Origin: Akkermansiaceae bacterium
GTDB taxonomy: Bacteria > Verrucomicrobiota > Verrucomicrobiia > Verrucomicrobiales > Akkermansiaceae
DNA length: 62,379 bases
Reading direction: 5' to 3'
Assembly (NCBI GenBank): GCA_028822935.1
Contig: JAPKCM010000025.1
Coordinates: 1 to 62,379 of the forward strand
The translations under genes and the position numbers were made by a program. The notes under the pieces are model-generated. The model made no database searches and was not told where the DNA came from. It saw only the letters and a program-made list of their open reading frames with translations. Positions 16,653 through 26,032 of this stretch are shown in pieces. How positions within the stretch are numbered: position 1 is the first letter of the stretch; each line of letters starts with the position of its first letter.

Positions 16653-17615
16653 ATGTTTAAGAGACTATCGGGGATGGTTTCACGCGTCGTAAATCTTTTT
16701 TGGCTATGGACTCTTCTTGGAACGGCGTGGGCTTGGTTTTTTCCTACGCATTTCACTTGGTTTTTGAATGCGATTCCAGGAACGGAGTTGAAATGGATTC
16801 CGGTGGGGCTCGGGGTCATCATGTTGGGAATGGGAATGACCCTGACTTTTCGTGATTTCCGGGAGGTGCTAAAGATGCCGAAGTGGGTGGCATTGGGAGT
16901 AGGGGCCCAGTTTTTGATCATGCCTTTGATTGGGTGGAGTGTGGCCACTCTATTTGCGCTTCCGGATCAGTTTAAGCTAGGGATTATTTTGGTGAGCTGC
17001 TGTCCGGGAGGGACGGCTTCGAATGTCGTGACCTATTTGGCTAAGGGGAACCTCGCCTTGAGCGTGATGATGACGATGTGCTCGACGCTTTTGGCGATCG
17101 GCTTGACTCCCTTTTTGACGAAGGTCTACGCCTCTGCGGTTTTTGAATTCGAGGCGATCCCAATGGTGATCTCGATGGTGATGATCGTCTTGCTTCCTAT
17201 CTTGGTGGGATTGATTCTGAATTCTGTCGCCGAGAAAAAATTGGCGCGCATCAAAGAGGTTTCACCCTTGATTTCAGTTCTGGTGATCGTGTTGATTGTT
17301 GCTGCGGTTGTGGGTGCAACAAAGAGCAGTATTGTCAGTCATTGGAAAACCCTTCTTCCTGCGGTCTTTCTTGTTCATGCTGCGGGATTTTCGATGGGCT
17401 ACCTATGGGGGTGGTTGTTTAAACTGAACGCGAAGGAATGTCGGACGTTCTCAATCGAAGTGGGGATGCAGAACTCAGGGCTTGGTTCGCAGTTGGCGAA
17501 GACTCATTTTACTTTACTGGCCGCCGCTCCGTGTGCGATCTCGGCGTTTTACCACTGCATGATCGGGAGCCTTCTCGCGAGTATTTGGCGACGGCGGTCA
17601 TCAAAAGATCACTGA
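16653..17615 (+). CDS. bile acid:sodium symporter (BASS) family transporter
   Basis: About 320 aa with nine to ten membrane segments. The signature region GVGAQFLIMPLIGW...LVSCCPGGTASNVVTYLAKGNLALSV fits the SBF/BASS family, including the PGG(T/x)ASN ion-binding motif, and the C-terminal EVGMQNSGLGSQLAKTHF is also typical. The substrate is probably an organic anion but cannot be predicted. ATG at 16653 was chosen; GTG at 16647 adds two residues. It is divergent from the PQQ propeller gene. A hairpin with a T run lies about 140 bp downstream. Confidence 0.9.
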   Translation: MFKRLSGMVSRVVNLFWLWTLLGTAWAWFFPTHFTWFLNAIPGTELKWIPVGLGVIMLGMGMTLTFRDFREVLKMPKWVALGVGAQFLIMPLIGWSVATLFALPDQFKLGIILVSCCPGGTASNVVTYLAKGNLALSVMMTMCSTLLAIGLTPFLTKVYASAVFEFEAIPMVISMVMIVLLPILVGLILNSVAEKKLARIKEVSPLISVLVIVLIVAAVVGATKSSIVSHWKTLLPAVFLVHAAGFSMGYLWGWLFKLNAKECRTFSIEVGMQNSGLGSQLAKTHFTLLAAAPCAISAFYHCMIGSLLASIWRRRSSKDH

Positions 17616-17686
17616 AGCGTCACCAAGAGGTCTTTTTTCTCCTTGAGAAATAACGAGCGGAGGGATGTTCATCTGAAGGCGCTGCG

Positions 17687-17781
17687 GGAGGAGCCTTTGA
17701 AAGGCCTCTTCCTATGCTCTTCGGGCTACGGCAGACGAGACGTGCGAAGCTAAGCGGCGAGGGCGCCGCGACTCTTTTTTT
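17687..17781 (+). terminator. terminator-containing intergenic repeat, copy 1
   Basis: An imperfect palindrome at 17687-17712 is followed by a segment shared with 20503-20579. The core TGCGAAGCTAAGCGGCGAGG (from 17743, continuing GCGCC) is identical for 25 bases in both copies. Within it GCGGCG-AGGG-CGCCGC (17754-17769) forms a perfect 6-bp stem, followed by a T run at 17775-17781, i.e. a rho-independent terminator for the BASS gene. The rest of the stretch between the BASS gene and the PSD1 pseudogene shows nothing else. Confidence 0.75.
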
Positions 17782-17811
17782 GAATTTGTGGCTTGGAGTT
17801 TTTTTAGAGTT

Positions 17812-18960
17812 TTAATTCTTGGTCATCGTTTCGTCGAGGTTGAGGAGGGTTTGGGCGACAGCGGTGGCGGCTGCCAGGTGGACGGGGTTGTGGGTTTTTA
17901 GGTCCAAGGGGAGGGGTTTGTAGGTGGTGATGAGTTCGGTGGCGGACTCGGGGGTGATGGCGGTTTTTTGTTGATCGAAGAGGGTTTGGAGGATTTGCAG
18001 TTCGTCCTTGTTGGGTGGGCGGGAGCCGAGGGCGACGGCGGCTTCGACGGACATCGATTCGTTGAGGGTGACGAGGGACTGGAGTGGGGTCGTTGAGGTG
18101 GTGCGGCGGACGCAGGCGGCGTCGCCGGTGGCGGCATCGAATGCGGCGAGCATGGGGTAGGGGACGCTGCGGAAGCGGAAAGTGTAGAGGGCGCGGCGGT
18201 AGCGCTGGGAGTCCATCTCAGTGTGCCAAATCTTAGGGCCGTAGGAGACGGGTTTTTGGAAGAGGAAGTCGGGGGCGGGAGGGAAGACGCAGCGGCCACC
18301 GAGTTCGAGATTGATGAGTCCGCTGGTGGTGAGTTGGATGTCGCGGATGGTTTCGGCAGGGACGCGGAGGCGGGGGCCGCGGGCGAGCAGGCGGTTTTTG
18401 GCGTCCTTTTCGCGAAGGATCGATTTGTGCTTTGAGTCCTGCTGATAGGTAGCGCTGGAGGTGATGAGTCGGTGGATGTGCTTCATGTTCCAGTCGTTCT
18501 CCATGAGTTCGACGGCGAGCCAGTCGAGGAGTTCGGGGTGGGATGGACGGGGGCTTTGGAGGCCGAAATCTGCGGGAGTTTCGAGGAGACCGATGCCGAA
18601 GTAGGATTGCCAGACGCGGTTGACGAGGGTGCGGGCGGCGGTGGGTGAGTCGGGGGCGACGAGCCACTTGGCGAAGGTAAGTCGGGATTGTGGGTCACCT
18701 TTGGGAAGTGGATTAAGGAAGGCGGGGACGTGGGGAGTGACCTCGTGCTTGGGTTTGGTTTGTTCACCACGTTCGAAGAGGCGGATGACGCGGGGCTTTT
18801 CGACAGCTTTGGCGACGAGTGCGGTAGCGGGAACGGGGTGGGTTTTCCAGAGTTGCTCGATCTCGTTGTTGTAGGGGGGAGAGTGAAGGTGAGGGCCAAG
18901 GTAAGGACGAAGGTGCGCATGCTGGGTGGAGGATACGCAGGGATGCGTCGTCTTTTTATG
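17812..18960 (-). pseudogene. PSD1 (DUF1553) protein remnant, 5' truncated
   Basis: An open frame from 18960 to the stop at 17812-17814 encodes only the C-terminal part of a Planctomycete/Verrucomicrobia PSD1 protein: VTPHVPAFLNPLPKGDPQSR, RTLVNRVWQSYFGIGLLETP, HPELLDWLAVEL, HRLITSSATYQQ, NRLLARGPRLRVPAE and TTPLQSLVTLNE. Full-length relatives are near 800-1000 aa and begin with cytochrome-like PSCyt1 and PSCyt2 domains, absent here. There is no good start in this frame before ATG 18504. A signal-peptide-like start (ATG 18920, MRTFVLTLALTFTLP) exists in a different frame, so the gene looks like an internal deletion joining its two ends out of frame. Confidence 0.82.
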
Positions 18961-18991
18961 TCAGACAGATTAAATTTTGTTGGGGGAGAAT

Positions 18992-19010
18992 CAGAGGCAA
19001 AGAGCCTCTG
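18992..19010. repeat. short hairpin upstream of pyk
   Basis: CAGAGGC and GCCTCTG form a perfect 7-bp inverted repeat around a 5-nt loop. It sits between the start of the PSD1 remnant and pyk. No T run follows on either strand, so it may be a repeat fragment or a regulatory hairpin rather than a terminator. Confidence 0.5.
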
Positions 19011-19083
19011 CTACTAAGGGTGATGAAGGTGATTGATGGTGGGAAGTCTTGTTGGATATTTGAAGGCGTGGCAGGATTTGGGC

Positions 19084-20490
19084 ATGCCGAAGATGAGGAA
19101 GACGCGGATTATTTGTACTTTGGGGCCGGCAACGGAGTCGCCTGAGAAGTTGAGGGAGATGATTGCGGCGGGGGCAGATGTGTTTCGGCTAAATATGAGC
19201 CATGCGCGGCACGATTGGTGTCGTGAGATTGTGGTGCGGATTCGCGAGGCTTCGAAGGAGGTTGGGCGCACGGTGGGGATTCTTTTTGATCTGCAGGGGC
19301 CGTCGATTCGGACGGGAGATGTCGAAGGAAAGATCGAGCTGACGAAGGGGGATCAGGTGGAGTTTCGGGTGGAGGGATCGGAGCCATCAATCGAGAAGTC
19401 GACGACGGTGAACTATGCGGGGTTGATGAAGGATGTCTCGGAGGGAGACGAGCTGACGGTGGATAACGGTGAGTTGCTGATGAAGGTGGGCCGGATGGCG
19501 GAGGATCGCATGATTTGTGAGGTGCTCACGACGGGATCGATGGGGTCGCGGAGGCACATTAATTTGCCGGGGGTGCGCTTGAATCTACCGGCGCTGACGG
19601 AGAAGGATCATGCGGATTTGAAGGTGGCTGCGGAATGCCACGCGGATTTTGTGGCAGGATCATTTGTGCGGGATGCGGGGCACGTGCGTGAGTTGCGTGC
19701 GGCGCTGAAGGCGGAAGGCGGGACGGCGCAGATTGTTTCGAAGCTCGAGGATCAGGAGGGAATGAAGCATTTGGATGACATCATACGGGAGTCGGATGTG
19801 ATCATGGTGGCGCGAGGTGATTTGGGGATCGAGGTGCACGTGGAGGAACTGCCGATTATTCAGCGGCGGATTGTGAAGCGGTGCCATAAGATTGGGCGCA
19901 GGGTGATCGTGGCGACGCATATGCTGGAATCGATGATCAACAGTCCGACGCCGACGCGCGCGGAGGTGACGGATGTTTCGAATGCGGTTTATGAAGAAGC
20001 CGACGCGATCATGTTGTCGGGTGAAACGACGGTGGGAAAATATCCGGTCCGTTGTGTGGAATTGATGGACCGGGTGGCGCGACGGATCGAGAGATCGGGC
20101 GCGCTGGGGTTTGGTGACGAGGCGTCGCTGAAGACGGAGAAGCAGAAGACGATTAAGGCGGCGCTGGGGCTCGCGGATTCGATTCCGGATGCGCTCGTGA
20201 TGGTGTTTACGAAATCCGGAGCAACAGCGCACCAGGCGGCCTTGTTAAGGCCGAAGGCGGCGATTTTTGCGTTTACGCCGGATGCGCACGTGTGCCAGGC
20301 GCTGACATTGTCGCGGGGCGTGAGGGCGTTTGAAGTGCCGTTTTCGGAGATGCCGCGGGATACGATTTCGAGTGCGGTGGAATTGCTGACGAGTCAGCGG
20401 GATGTGGCGAAGGGGACGCCTTTGGTGGTGGTGTCTGATATTTTACATCAAGATCACGCGGTGGATTCTATTTTGTTGGTGCATGCGTGA
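19084..20490 (+). CDS. pyk: pyruvate kinase
   Basis: Final step of glycolysis, phosphoenolpyruvate + ADP to pyruvate + ATP. 468 aa from the ATG at 19084 (MPKMRKTRIICTLGPATE), which matches where pyruvate kinases start; an in-frame start at 19033 would add 17 unconserved residues. Visible motifs: FRLNMSHA, FDLQGPSIRTG, the catalytic region IVSKLEDQEGM (Lys), VARGDLGIEV and VATHMLESMINSPTPTRAEVTDVSNAV. A C-terminal alpha/beta domain follows. A copy of the intergenic repeat follows the stop codon. Confidence 0.96.
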   Translation: MPKMRKTRIICTLGPATESPEKLREMIAAGADVFRLNMSHARHDWCREIVVRIREASKEVGRTVGILFDLQGPSIRTGDVEGKIELTKGDQVEFRVEGSEPSIEKSTTVNYAGLMKDVSEGDELTVDNGELLMKVGRMAEDRMICEVLTTGSMGSRRHINLPGVRLNLPALTEKDHADLKVAAECHADFVAGSFVRDAGHVRELRAALKAEGGTAQIVSKLEDQEGMKHLDDIIRESDVIMVARGDLGIEVHVEELPIIQRRIVKRCHKIGRRVIVATHMLESMINSPTPTRAEVTDVSNAVYEEADAIMLSGETTVGKYPVRCVELMDRVARRIERSGALGFGDEASLKTEKQKTIKAALGLADSIPDALVMVFTKSGATAHQAALLRPKAAIFAFTPDAHVCQALTLSRGVRAFEVPFSEMPRDTISSAVELLTSQRDVAKGTPLVVVSDILHQDHAVDSILLVHA

Positions 20491-20502
20491 TGAGATTTGA
20501 AA

Positions 20503-20579
20503 ATTGAGAGGCTTTCTCCTCCGCTCTGTGAGCTAAGGCGGATACTTGCGAAGCTAAGCGGCGAGGGCGCCACGACTCC
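20503..20579 (+). terminator. terminator-like intergenic repeat, copy 2
   Basis: Similar over about 70 bp to the sequence at 17697-17774. The 25-base core at 20547-20571 is identical. The stem GCGGCG-AGGG-CGCCAC (20558-20573) has one mismatch compared with copy 1 and is followed by only CTCCTTTA, so termination may be weaker. It lies between the pyk stop and the stop of the convergent gene on the minus strand. Confidence 0.65.
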
Positions 20580-20580
20580 T

Positions 20581-21117
20581 TTACTGCTCTGGTTGGGGGA
20601 GGGGCCAGATGGGGTCGTCTTCGGTAAATATTTTTTTGTCGAGGCCGGCGGAGCGGAGTTCGAAGCGGTCGTGGGAGATGGTGTGGATATGGATGGGGAT
20701 ACCCCAGCGATCGATGATCATTTTTTCCTCGTTGAAGATGTGGGAGTCGGGCGAGACGAAGGGGGTTTTGTAGTCGTTCTTGCCGCGGAGGAGGTCGGCG
20801 AGGTCTTCGTTGATGGCATACTGGCGGGTGTCGCGACTTTTTAGGAGAAGGAAGACGTTGGTGAGGTAGTTGTAGAAGAGTTTGATGTCTTCTTTTCCGT
20901 CGGAGGAAGGTGAGGCGTAGTCGGCGAGGATACGGTCGCCCATGGCTTGTTCGGGATACTCGCGGGTGGGAGGGATTTGGTCGGCGGGCGGGGGGACGGA
21001 TTGCCCGGTGGGTTCGGGTTCCGGGGTCGGCTTTGAATCAGGGAGGGAGTAGACGAGGAGCCAGAGGAGGCCGAGAATGAAGCCGATTGTGAGGATAAGG
21101 AGGAGGTGTTTGCGCAT
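20581..21117 (-). CDS. membrane-anchored protein with pseudopilin-like C-terminus
   Basis: 178 aa. One N-terminal membrane segment (LLLILTIGFILGLLWLLVYSL), a Pro/Glu-rich linker, then a small globular domain. The C-terminal part, with DRWGIPIHIHTISHDRFELRS-type sequence and the loop GLDKKIFTEDDPIW, resembles the GspG pseudopilin C-terminus (D-x-WG-x-P and an acidic, calcium-loop-like end). It lacks the prepilin leader, so it is not a classical pseudopilin. No partner genes are nearby; function unknown. Confidence 0.7.
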   Translation of the reverse strand: MRKHLLLILTIGFILGLLWLLVYSLPDSKPTPEPEPTGQSVPPPADQIPPTREYPEQAMGDRILADYASPSSDGKEDIKLFYNYLTNVFLLLKSRDTRQYAINEDLADLLRGKNDYKTPFVSPDSHIFNEEKMIIDRWGIPIHIHTISHDRFELRSAGLDKKIFTEDDPIWPLPQPEQ

Positions 21118-21291
21118 GGGAGTTGAGGGTTTTGGACGAACGCGAATTTAGCGGATGGGGCTAATCTTCGTTGGCGGGACAGAGGGTTGAAAGTTGCCTA
21201 AAGGCTATCTCCACGGCGTTCCGGGTCACGCTTCATATTACTCCATGTTGGGGAGGGTGGACATGTGCGGGAGCTTGGTTAGGTTTGGAGA

Positions 21292-23457
21292 GTGAATTTT
21301 CGACTGACTAGTGACTACCGCCCGAAGGGGGATCAGGAGCAGGCGATTGCGAAGCTGGTGAAGTCGGTCAAGGCGGGGAACCGGCATCAGACGCTCCTTG
21401 GGGTGACGGGGTCGGGGAAGACCTTCACGATGGCGAATGTCATTGAGGAGATTCAGCGACCGACGCTGATCATGAGTCACAATAAGACGCTGGCGGCGCA
21501 GCTTTACTCCGAGTTTAAGAACTTTTTTCCGGACAATGCGGTGGAGTATTTTGTGTCGTATTTCGATTACTACCAGCCGGAGGCCTACATTCCGCGGTCG
21601 GATACTTATATTGAGAAGGATTCGTCGATCAACGAGGAGATTGAGCGGCTGCGGTTGAGCACGATGGGGTCGTTGATCACGCGACCGGATACGATTGTGG
21701 TGGCGTCGGTGAGCTGTATCTACGGTTTGGGAAATCCGGAGGATTACAAGGCCATGATGTATGGCGTTCGGAAGGGGATGGAGATCGGGCGGGATGATTT
21801 TTTGCACGAGTTGGTGAACCTGTTGTTTGAGCGGAACGATATTGCGTTTCAGCGGGGGAACTTTCGGGTGCGGGGAGATGTGGTGGAAGTGCGGCCGGCT
21901 TATTTGGAGGATACCGCAATTCGGGTGGAGTTTTTTGGCGATGAGATCGACCGGATTTCCGCGATCGATGTGATGAGCGGACACGTAATCGATGAGGTGA
22001 CGAATTACGTCTTTTATCCAGCGAAGCAGTTCGTGAGTTCGAAGGAGAAGCTCAAGACGGCGATGGTGGCGATTCGGCAGGAGTTGAATGATCGAATTGC
22101 GTGGTTTGAGAAGAACAACAAGTTGGTCGAAGCCCAGCGGATTCGAATGCGCACCGAGTATGATCTGGAGATGATGCAGGAAATGGGATTTTGCCAGGGG
22201 ATTGAAAATTACTCGCGGCATATCACCGGGAGAAAAAAAGGGGATCGTCCCTACACGTTGCTGGACTTTTTTCCGGATGACTATCTCCTGATGGTGGATG
22301 AGAGTCACGCATCACTGCCGCAGGTGCGGGGGATGTTTGAGGGGGATAAGAGTCGGAAGTCGGTCTTGGTTGATCACGGGTTTCGTTTGCCGAGTGCGAT
22401 GGATAACCGGCCGCTGCGATTTGATGAATACATGAAGATGACGAATCAGCGCCTCTACGTGAGTGCGACGCCGGGGCCGTTTGAGATCGTGAATTCGAGG
22501 CCGGATAATCCCAAGTTTATTCCGATCAAGGGCCGCAAGGATCCCGACTTTGATTCTGGATTTGCGAAACGTCTTAACCGGACGATCAAAGCAAGCGGTT
22601 CGGCGCAGGACCCAGATGATTTCAATGTGGGTCGTGCGGGTCAGCAGTTGATTGTGGAGCAGATTATTCGTCCGACGGGACTGCTTGATCCGATACTGAC
22701 GATGCTGCCGCTCAAGGCGCAGATTGATGATACGATTGAGCTGTGTCGTCAGCGGGTCGAAAAGGGAGAGCGGGTGCTCGTGACGACGTTGACGAAAAAG
22801 ACGGCAGAGGACTTGGCGGAGTATTTGCAGGGAGTGGATTTAAAATGCCGCTACATTCACGCGGATGTGGATGCGATTGAGCGGGTGGAAATTCTGCGGG
22901 CACTGCGGGCGGCGGAGTTTGATATCCTCATTGGAATCAACCTGTTGCGAGAGGGACTTGATTTGCCGGAGGTGTCGTTGGTTTGTATTTTGGACGCGGA
23001 CAAGGAAGGATTTTTGCGGAACGAGACGAGTCTCATTCAGACGGCGGGTCGGGCGGCGCGTCACTTGAATGGGGAGTGCGTGCTTTTTTGCGATACCGTG
23101 ACGGATTCGATCCAAGCGTTGATCAATGTGACAGAGCATCGTCGGCGGGTGCAGCAGGAGCATAATAAGAAGCACGGGATTACGCCGGAGAGTGTGGTGC
23201 GGGCGGTGCAGAAGAGTTTGCACGAGCGAGGAAAAGGGACCTCGGAGGGGGAGAAGGTGAACCAGTCGATGGTGGCGGAGGACGAGATGATCTACAATGC
23301 GGTTGAGGTGATTCGCGAGATGGAGGAGGAGATGCAGAAGGCGTCGGCGCGGCTGGAATTTGAGAAGGCGGCGCACTTGCGGGACCAGATCAAGGAGTTG
23401 AGGAAGCGGGCGGGGATTGAAGAGCCGGATCGGAAGCGGCGGGATGTGAAGTATTGA
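21292..23457 (+). CDS. uvrB: excinuclease ABC subunit B
   Basis: DNA damage verification subunit of nucleotide excision repair. 721 aa. Walker A GVTGSGKTFT, the beta-hairpin region FVSYFDYYQPEAYIPRSDTY, DESHASLPQ, helicase motif VSATPGP, INLLREGLDLPEVSLVCILDAD, QTAGRAARHLNG and the C-terminal UVR motif (EFEKAAHLRDQIKEL) are all present. Between VSATPG and VEQIIRPTG there are about 48 extra residues relative to the E. coli protein, in frame and charged. Start is GTG at 21292. No uvrA or uvrC lies nearby. Confidence 0.96.
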   Translation: MNFRLTSDYRPKGDQEQAIAKLVKSVKAGNRHQTLLGVTGSGKTFTMANVIEEIQRPTLIMSHNKTLAAQLYSEFKNFFPDNAVEYFVSYFDYYQPEAYIPRSDTYIEKDSSINEEIERLRLSTMGSLITRPDTIVVASVSCIYGLGNPEDYKAMMYGVRKGMEIGRDDFLHELVNLLFERNDIAFQRGNFRVRGDVVEVRPAYLEDTAIRVEFFGDEIDRISAIDVMSGHVIDEVTNYVFYPAKQFVSSKEKLKTAMVAIRQELNDRIAWFEKNNKLVEAQRIRMRTEYDLEMMQEMGFCQGIENYSRHITGRKKGDRPYTLLDFFPDDYLLMVDESHASLPQVRGMFEGDKSRKSVLVDHGFRLPSAMDNRPLRFDEYMKMTNQRLYVSATPGPFEIVNSRPDNPKFIPIKGRKDPDFDSGFAKRLNRTIKASGSAQDPDDFNVGRAGQQLIVEQIIRPTGLLDPILTMLPLKAQIDDTIELCRQRVEKGERVLVTTLTKKTAEDLAEYLQGVDLKCRYIHADVDAIERVEILRALRAAEFDILIGINLLREGLDLPEVSLVCILDADKEGFLRNETSLIQTAGRAARHLNGECVLFCDTVTDSIQALINVTEHRRRVQQEHNKKHGITPESVVRAVQKSLHERGKGTSEGEKVNQSMVAEDEMIYNAVEVIREMEEEMQKASARLEFEKAAHLRDQIKELRKRAGIEEPDRKRRDVKY

Positions 23458-23641
23458 ATGGGTTGCTTGGCTTCTTTTGCTTTTTCGATGGGGACCCTGA
23501 GCACCTTGTCGGAGTGAAACCAATGAATAAAATTATTGTGAGAGTTATTGCGAGGAGTCCCCATAAGTTTTTCTTTTTGGTTGCCGACGATTCGAAAGAT
23601 CGGGCATTGCTCTGAGGGGGATCGGCGGTAGGTTCTTCGCT

Positions 23642-24556
23642 GTGAAAGCAGGAGTTCTTAACTTCCCTGATCGGCGGGAGAGTCCGACGATTGATCAAGT
23701 CGGCGTTGAAGAGCGTGCGAAGCGTTTTTGTGCCCGGAGCATTAAGAAGGAGACGAAGATGTCTGCTCTGAAGCTCGCGGTGACGATGTTGGACGTGACG
23801 ACTCTGGAAGGAGCGGATTCGGTGGGGAAGGTGCGGCAGATGTGCCAGAAGGCGAGGCAGCCGCTCCCGGGTGATCCTTCAGTGGGGCCAGCGGCGGCAG
23901 TTTGTGTTTATCCGAGGATGGTGAAGACGGCGGCGAAAGCGGTCGAAGGATCCAGTGTGCTGGTGGCGTCAGTGGCGACGCAGTTTCCATCGGGGCAGAT
24001 GCGTTTGAAGGAACGCCTTGCGGAGGTGCGTTATGCGGTGGGTGAAGGAGCGGATGAAATCGATATGGTGATTTCGCGCGGACAGTTTTTGCAGGGCGAG
24101 TATCGCGCGATCTTTGATGAGGTGGCGGCTTGTAAGGAAGCTTGCGGAGGTGCGCACTTGAAGGTGATTTTAGAAACAGGTGAGCTAACGACGTATGACA
24201 ACGTGCGTTGGGCCAGTGATATCGCGATTGCCGCCGGGGCTGACTTTATCAAAACCTCGACCGGGAAGGTGCCCATCGCGGCCACGCTTCCGGTGACGCT
24301 GGTGATGCTTCAGGCGATCGAAGATCATTATGACCGCACGGGCAAAATGGTGGGGATGAAGCCTGCGGGTGGCATCAGTAATGCGAAGCTCGCGATTCAG
24401 TATCTCGTGATGGTGCGTGAAGTGCTGGGCGAGAAATGGCTTACAAATAAGTGGTTCCGCTTTGGGGCGAGCTCACTGACGAACGATCTGCTAATGCAGA
24501 TTCGCAAACAAGAAACCGGTCGTTACCAGAGCGGGGATTATTTTACGAAGGACTAA
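23642..24556 (+). CDS. deoC: deoxyribose-phosphate aldolase (eukaryote-like subfamily)
   Basis: Cleaves 2-deoxyribose-5-phosphate to glyceraldehyde-3-phosphate and acetaldehyde. 304 aa. The long N-terminal helix region (GVEERAKRFCARSIKKE), AVCVYPRMVK, DEIDMVISRGQFLQGEY, the Schiff-base Lys in FIKTSTGK and the second Lys in GMKPAGGI are visible. The length and N-terminus are closer to the human-type enzyme than to the 220-259-aa bacterial type. GTG 23642 is chosen because the extension is conserved in that subfamily. The aldehyde dehydrogenase gene starts 4 bp later. Confidence 0.93.
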   Translation: MKAGVLNFPDRRESPTIDQVGVEERAKRFCARSIKKETKMSALKLAVTMLDVTTLEGADSVGKVRQMCQKARQPLPGDPSVGPAAAVCVYPRMVKTAAKAVEGSSVLVASVATQFPSGQMRLKERLAEVRYAVGEGADEIDMVISRGQFLQGEYRAIFDEVAACKEACGGAHLKVILETGELTTYDNVRWASDIAIAAGADFIKTSTGKVPIAATLPVTLVMLQAIEDHYDRTGKMVGMKPAGGISNAKLAIQYLVMVREVLGEKWLTNKWFRFGASSLTNDLLMQIRKQETGRYQSGDYFTKD

Positions 24557-24560
24557 GAAG

Positions 24561-26021
24561 ATGGCTAAGACAGAACCAGGACCACACAATTTCGTTTTCG
24601 GTAATTACGCTCCGGCTCCGGAGTCGAAGAATCACTTTAAGATTAAGAAGAGCTACGACCTTTTCATCGGCGGCAAGTGGGTGAAAGCGCCCAAGCAGTT
24701 TGAAACGAGCAATCCGGCGACGGGTGAAGTGATTGCGAAGGTCGGTGAGGCCGGGAAGAAGGAAGTGGGGCAAGCCGTGAAGGCTGCGCGCAAGGCTTTC
24801 GAGGGCGAGTGGGGTCAGCTTTCGGGTGCGGAGCGCGGGAAGTATCTTTTTCGGATTGCGCGTCTCATTCAGGAACGTTCGCGCGAACTGGCGGTGGTGG
24901 AGTCGATGGACGGCGGGAAGCCGATTCGAGAGAGCCGCGATGTCGATATTCCTTTGGTGGCAGCCCATTTTTTCTATCATGCGGGTTGGGCGGACAAGCT
25001 CAACTACGCCTTCCCGGGAGTGAAGCCGAAGCCTCTTGGGGTGGTGGGGCAGGTGATTCCCTGGAACTTTCCGCTCCTGATGGCGGCATGGAAAATTGCT
25101 CCGGCGCTTGCGTGCGGAAACACGGTGGTGCTGAAGCCGGCGGAGACGACGCCGCTGACGGCGCTGAAGCTGGCAGAGATTTTTGAGGACGCGGGACTTC
25201 CGCCGGGAACGGTCAATATTGTGACTGGTGCTGGTGAGACGGGTCAGGCGTTGATTGAGCATCCGGACGTCGACAAGGTCGCCTTCACGGGATCGACGGC
25301 AGTGGGCAAGGCGATTCGCCGGGCGATTGCGGGGACGGATAAGAAGTTCACCCTCGAGTTGGGCGGCAAGGCCGCGAATATTGTTTTCGAAGACGCGCCG
25401 ATCAATGAAGCGGTCGAAGGGATCGTGAGTGGCATCTTTTTCAACCAAGGCCACGTCTGCTGTGCCGGCTCTCGCTTGTTTGTGCAGGAGAGCATTGCCG
25501 ACAAGGTGATCAAGAAGCTAAAAAAGCGGATGGAGACGCTCATCGTGGGTGATCCGCTTGATAAGAATACCGACATTGGTGCGATCAACTCGGCGGAGCA
25601 GTTGGAGCGGATCAAGGCGCTCGTGAAGGCGGGTGAGAAGGAAGGCGCGTGTATTTGGCAGCCGGAAGGGCGACTTCCGAGGAAGGGGAATTGGTTTAAG
25701 CCGACGCTTTTTACAGAGTGCGCGCAGAGTCATCGGATCGTGCAGGAGGAAATCTTCGGGCCGGTGCTCGCGATTCAGACCTTCCGGACTCCGCAGGAGG
25801 CTCTCGAGAAGGCGAACAACACGCCATACGGTTTGAGCGGTGGCGTTTGGACTGACAAGGGTTCCAAGATTTTCAAGATGACGACCGGGCTGAAGGCTGG
25901 CGTGGTCTGGGCCAATACCTTTAATAAATTCGATCCGACCTCGCCCTTTGGTGGCTACAAGGAAAGTGGCATTGGCCGTGAAGGCGGTGTCCACGGGCTG
26001 GCGGCATATCTCAACTTCTAA
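24561..26021 (+). CDS. aldehyde dehydrogenase, catalytic
   Basis: NAD(P)-dependent oxidation of an aldehyde to the acid. 486 aa. Rossmann-fold region VIPWNFPLLMAAWKIAPALA, FTGSTAVGKAI, the general base Glu in LELGGKAANIVFEDA, the catalytic Cys in FNQGHVCCAGSRLFV, and the C-terminal PFGGYKESGIGREGG. Because it follows deoC by 4 bp, acetaldehyde from the aldolase is a sensible substrate (inference). A shorter ALDH-like gene follows after 11 bp. Confidence 0.95.
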   Translation: MAKTEPGPHNFVFGNYAPAPESKNHFKIKKSYDLFIGGKWVKAPKQFETSNPATGEVIAKVGEAGKKEVGQAVKAARKAFEGEWGQLSGAERGKYLFRIARLIQERSRELAVVESMDGGKPIRESRDVDIPLVAAHFFYHAGWADKLNYAFPGVKPKPLGVVGQVIPWNFPLLMAAWKIAPALACGNTVVLKPAETTPLTALKLAEIFEDAGLPPGTVNIVTGAGETGQALIEHPDVDKVAFTGSTAVGKAIRRAIAGTDKKFTLELGGKAANIVFEDAPINEAVEGIVSGIFFNQGHVCCAGSRLFVQESIADKVIKKLKKRMETLIVGDPLDKNTDIGAINSAEQLERIKALVKAGEKEGACIWQPEGRLPRKGNWFKPTLFTECAQSHRIVQEEIFGPVLAIQTFRTPQEALEKANNTPYGLSGGVWTDKGSKIFKMTTGLKAGVVWANTFNKFDPTSPFGGYKESGIGREGGVHGLAAYLNF

Positions 26022-26032
26022 TTTCTTCCGAC

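Noticed and set aside
21238-22308. Long minus-strand open frame opposite uvrB
   Set aside because: Basic, Arg/His/Leu-rich shadow of a conserved gene with no recognised domain.
23523-23615. 30-codon open frame MNKIIVRVIARSPHK before deoC
   Set aside because: No ribosome binding site, no family and too short to support; left as a possibility only.
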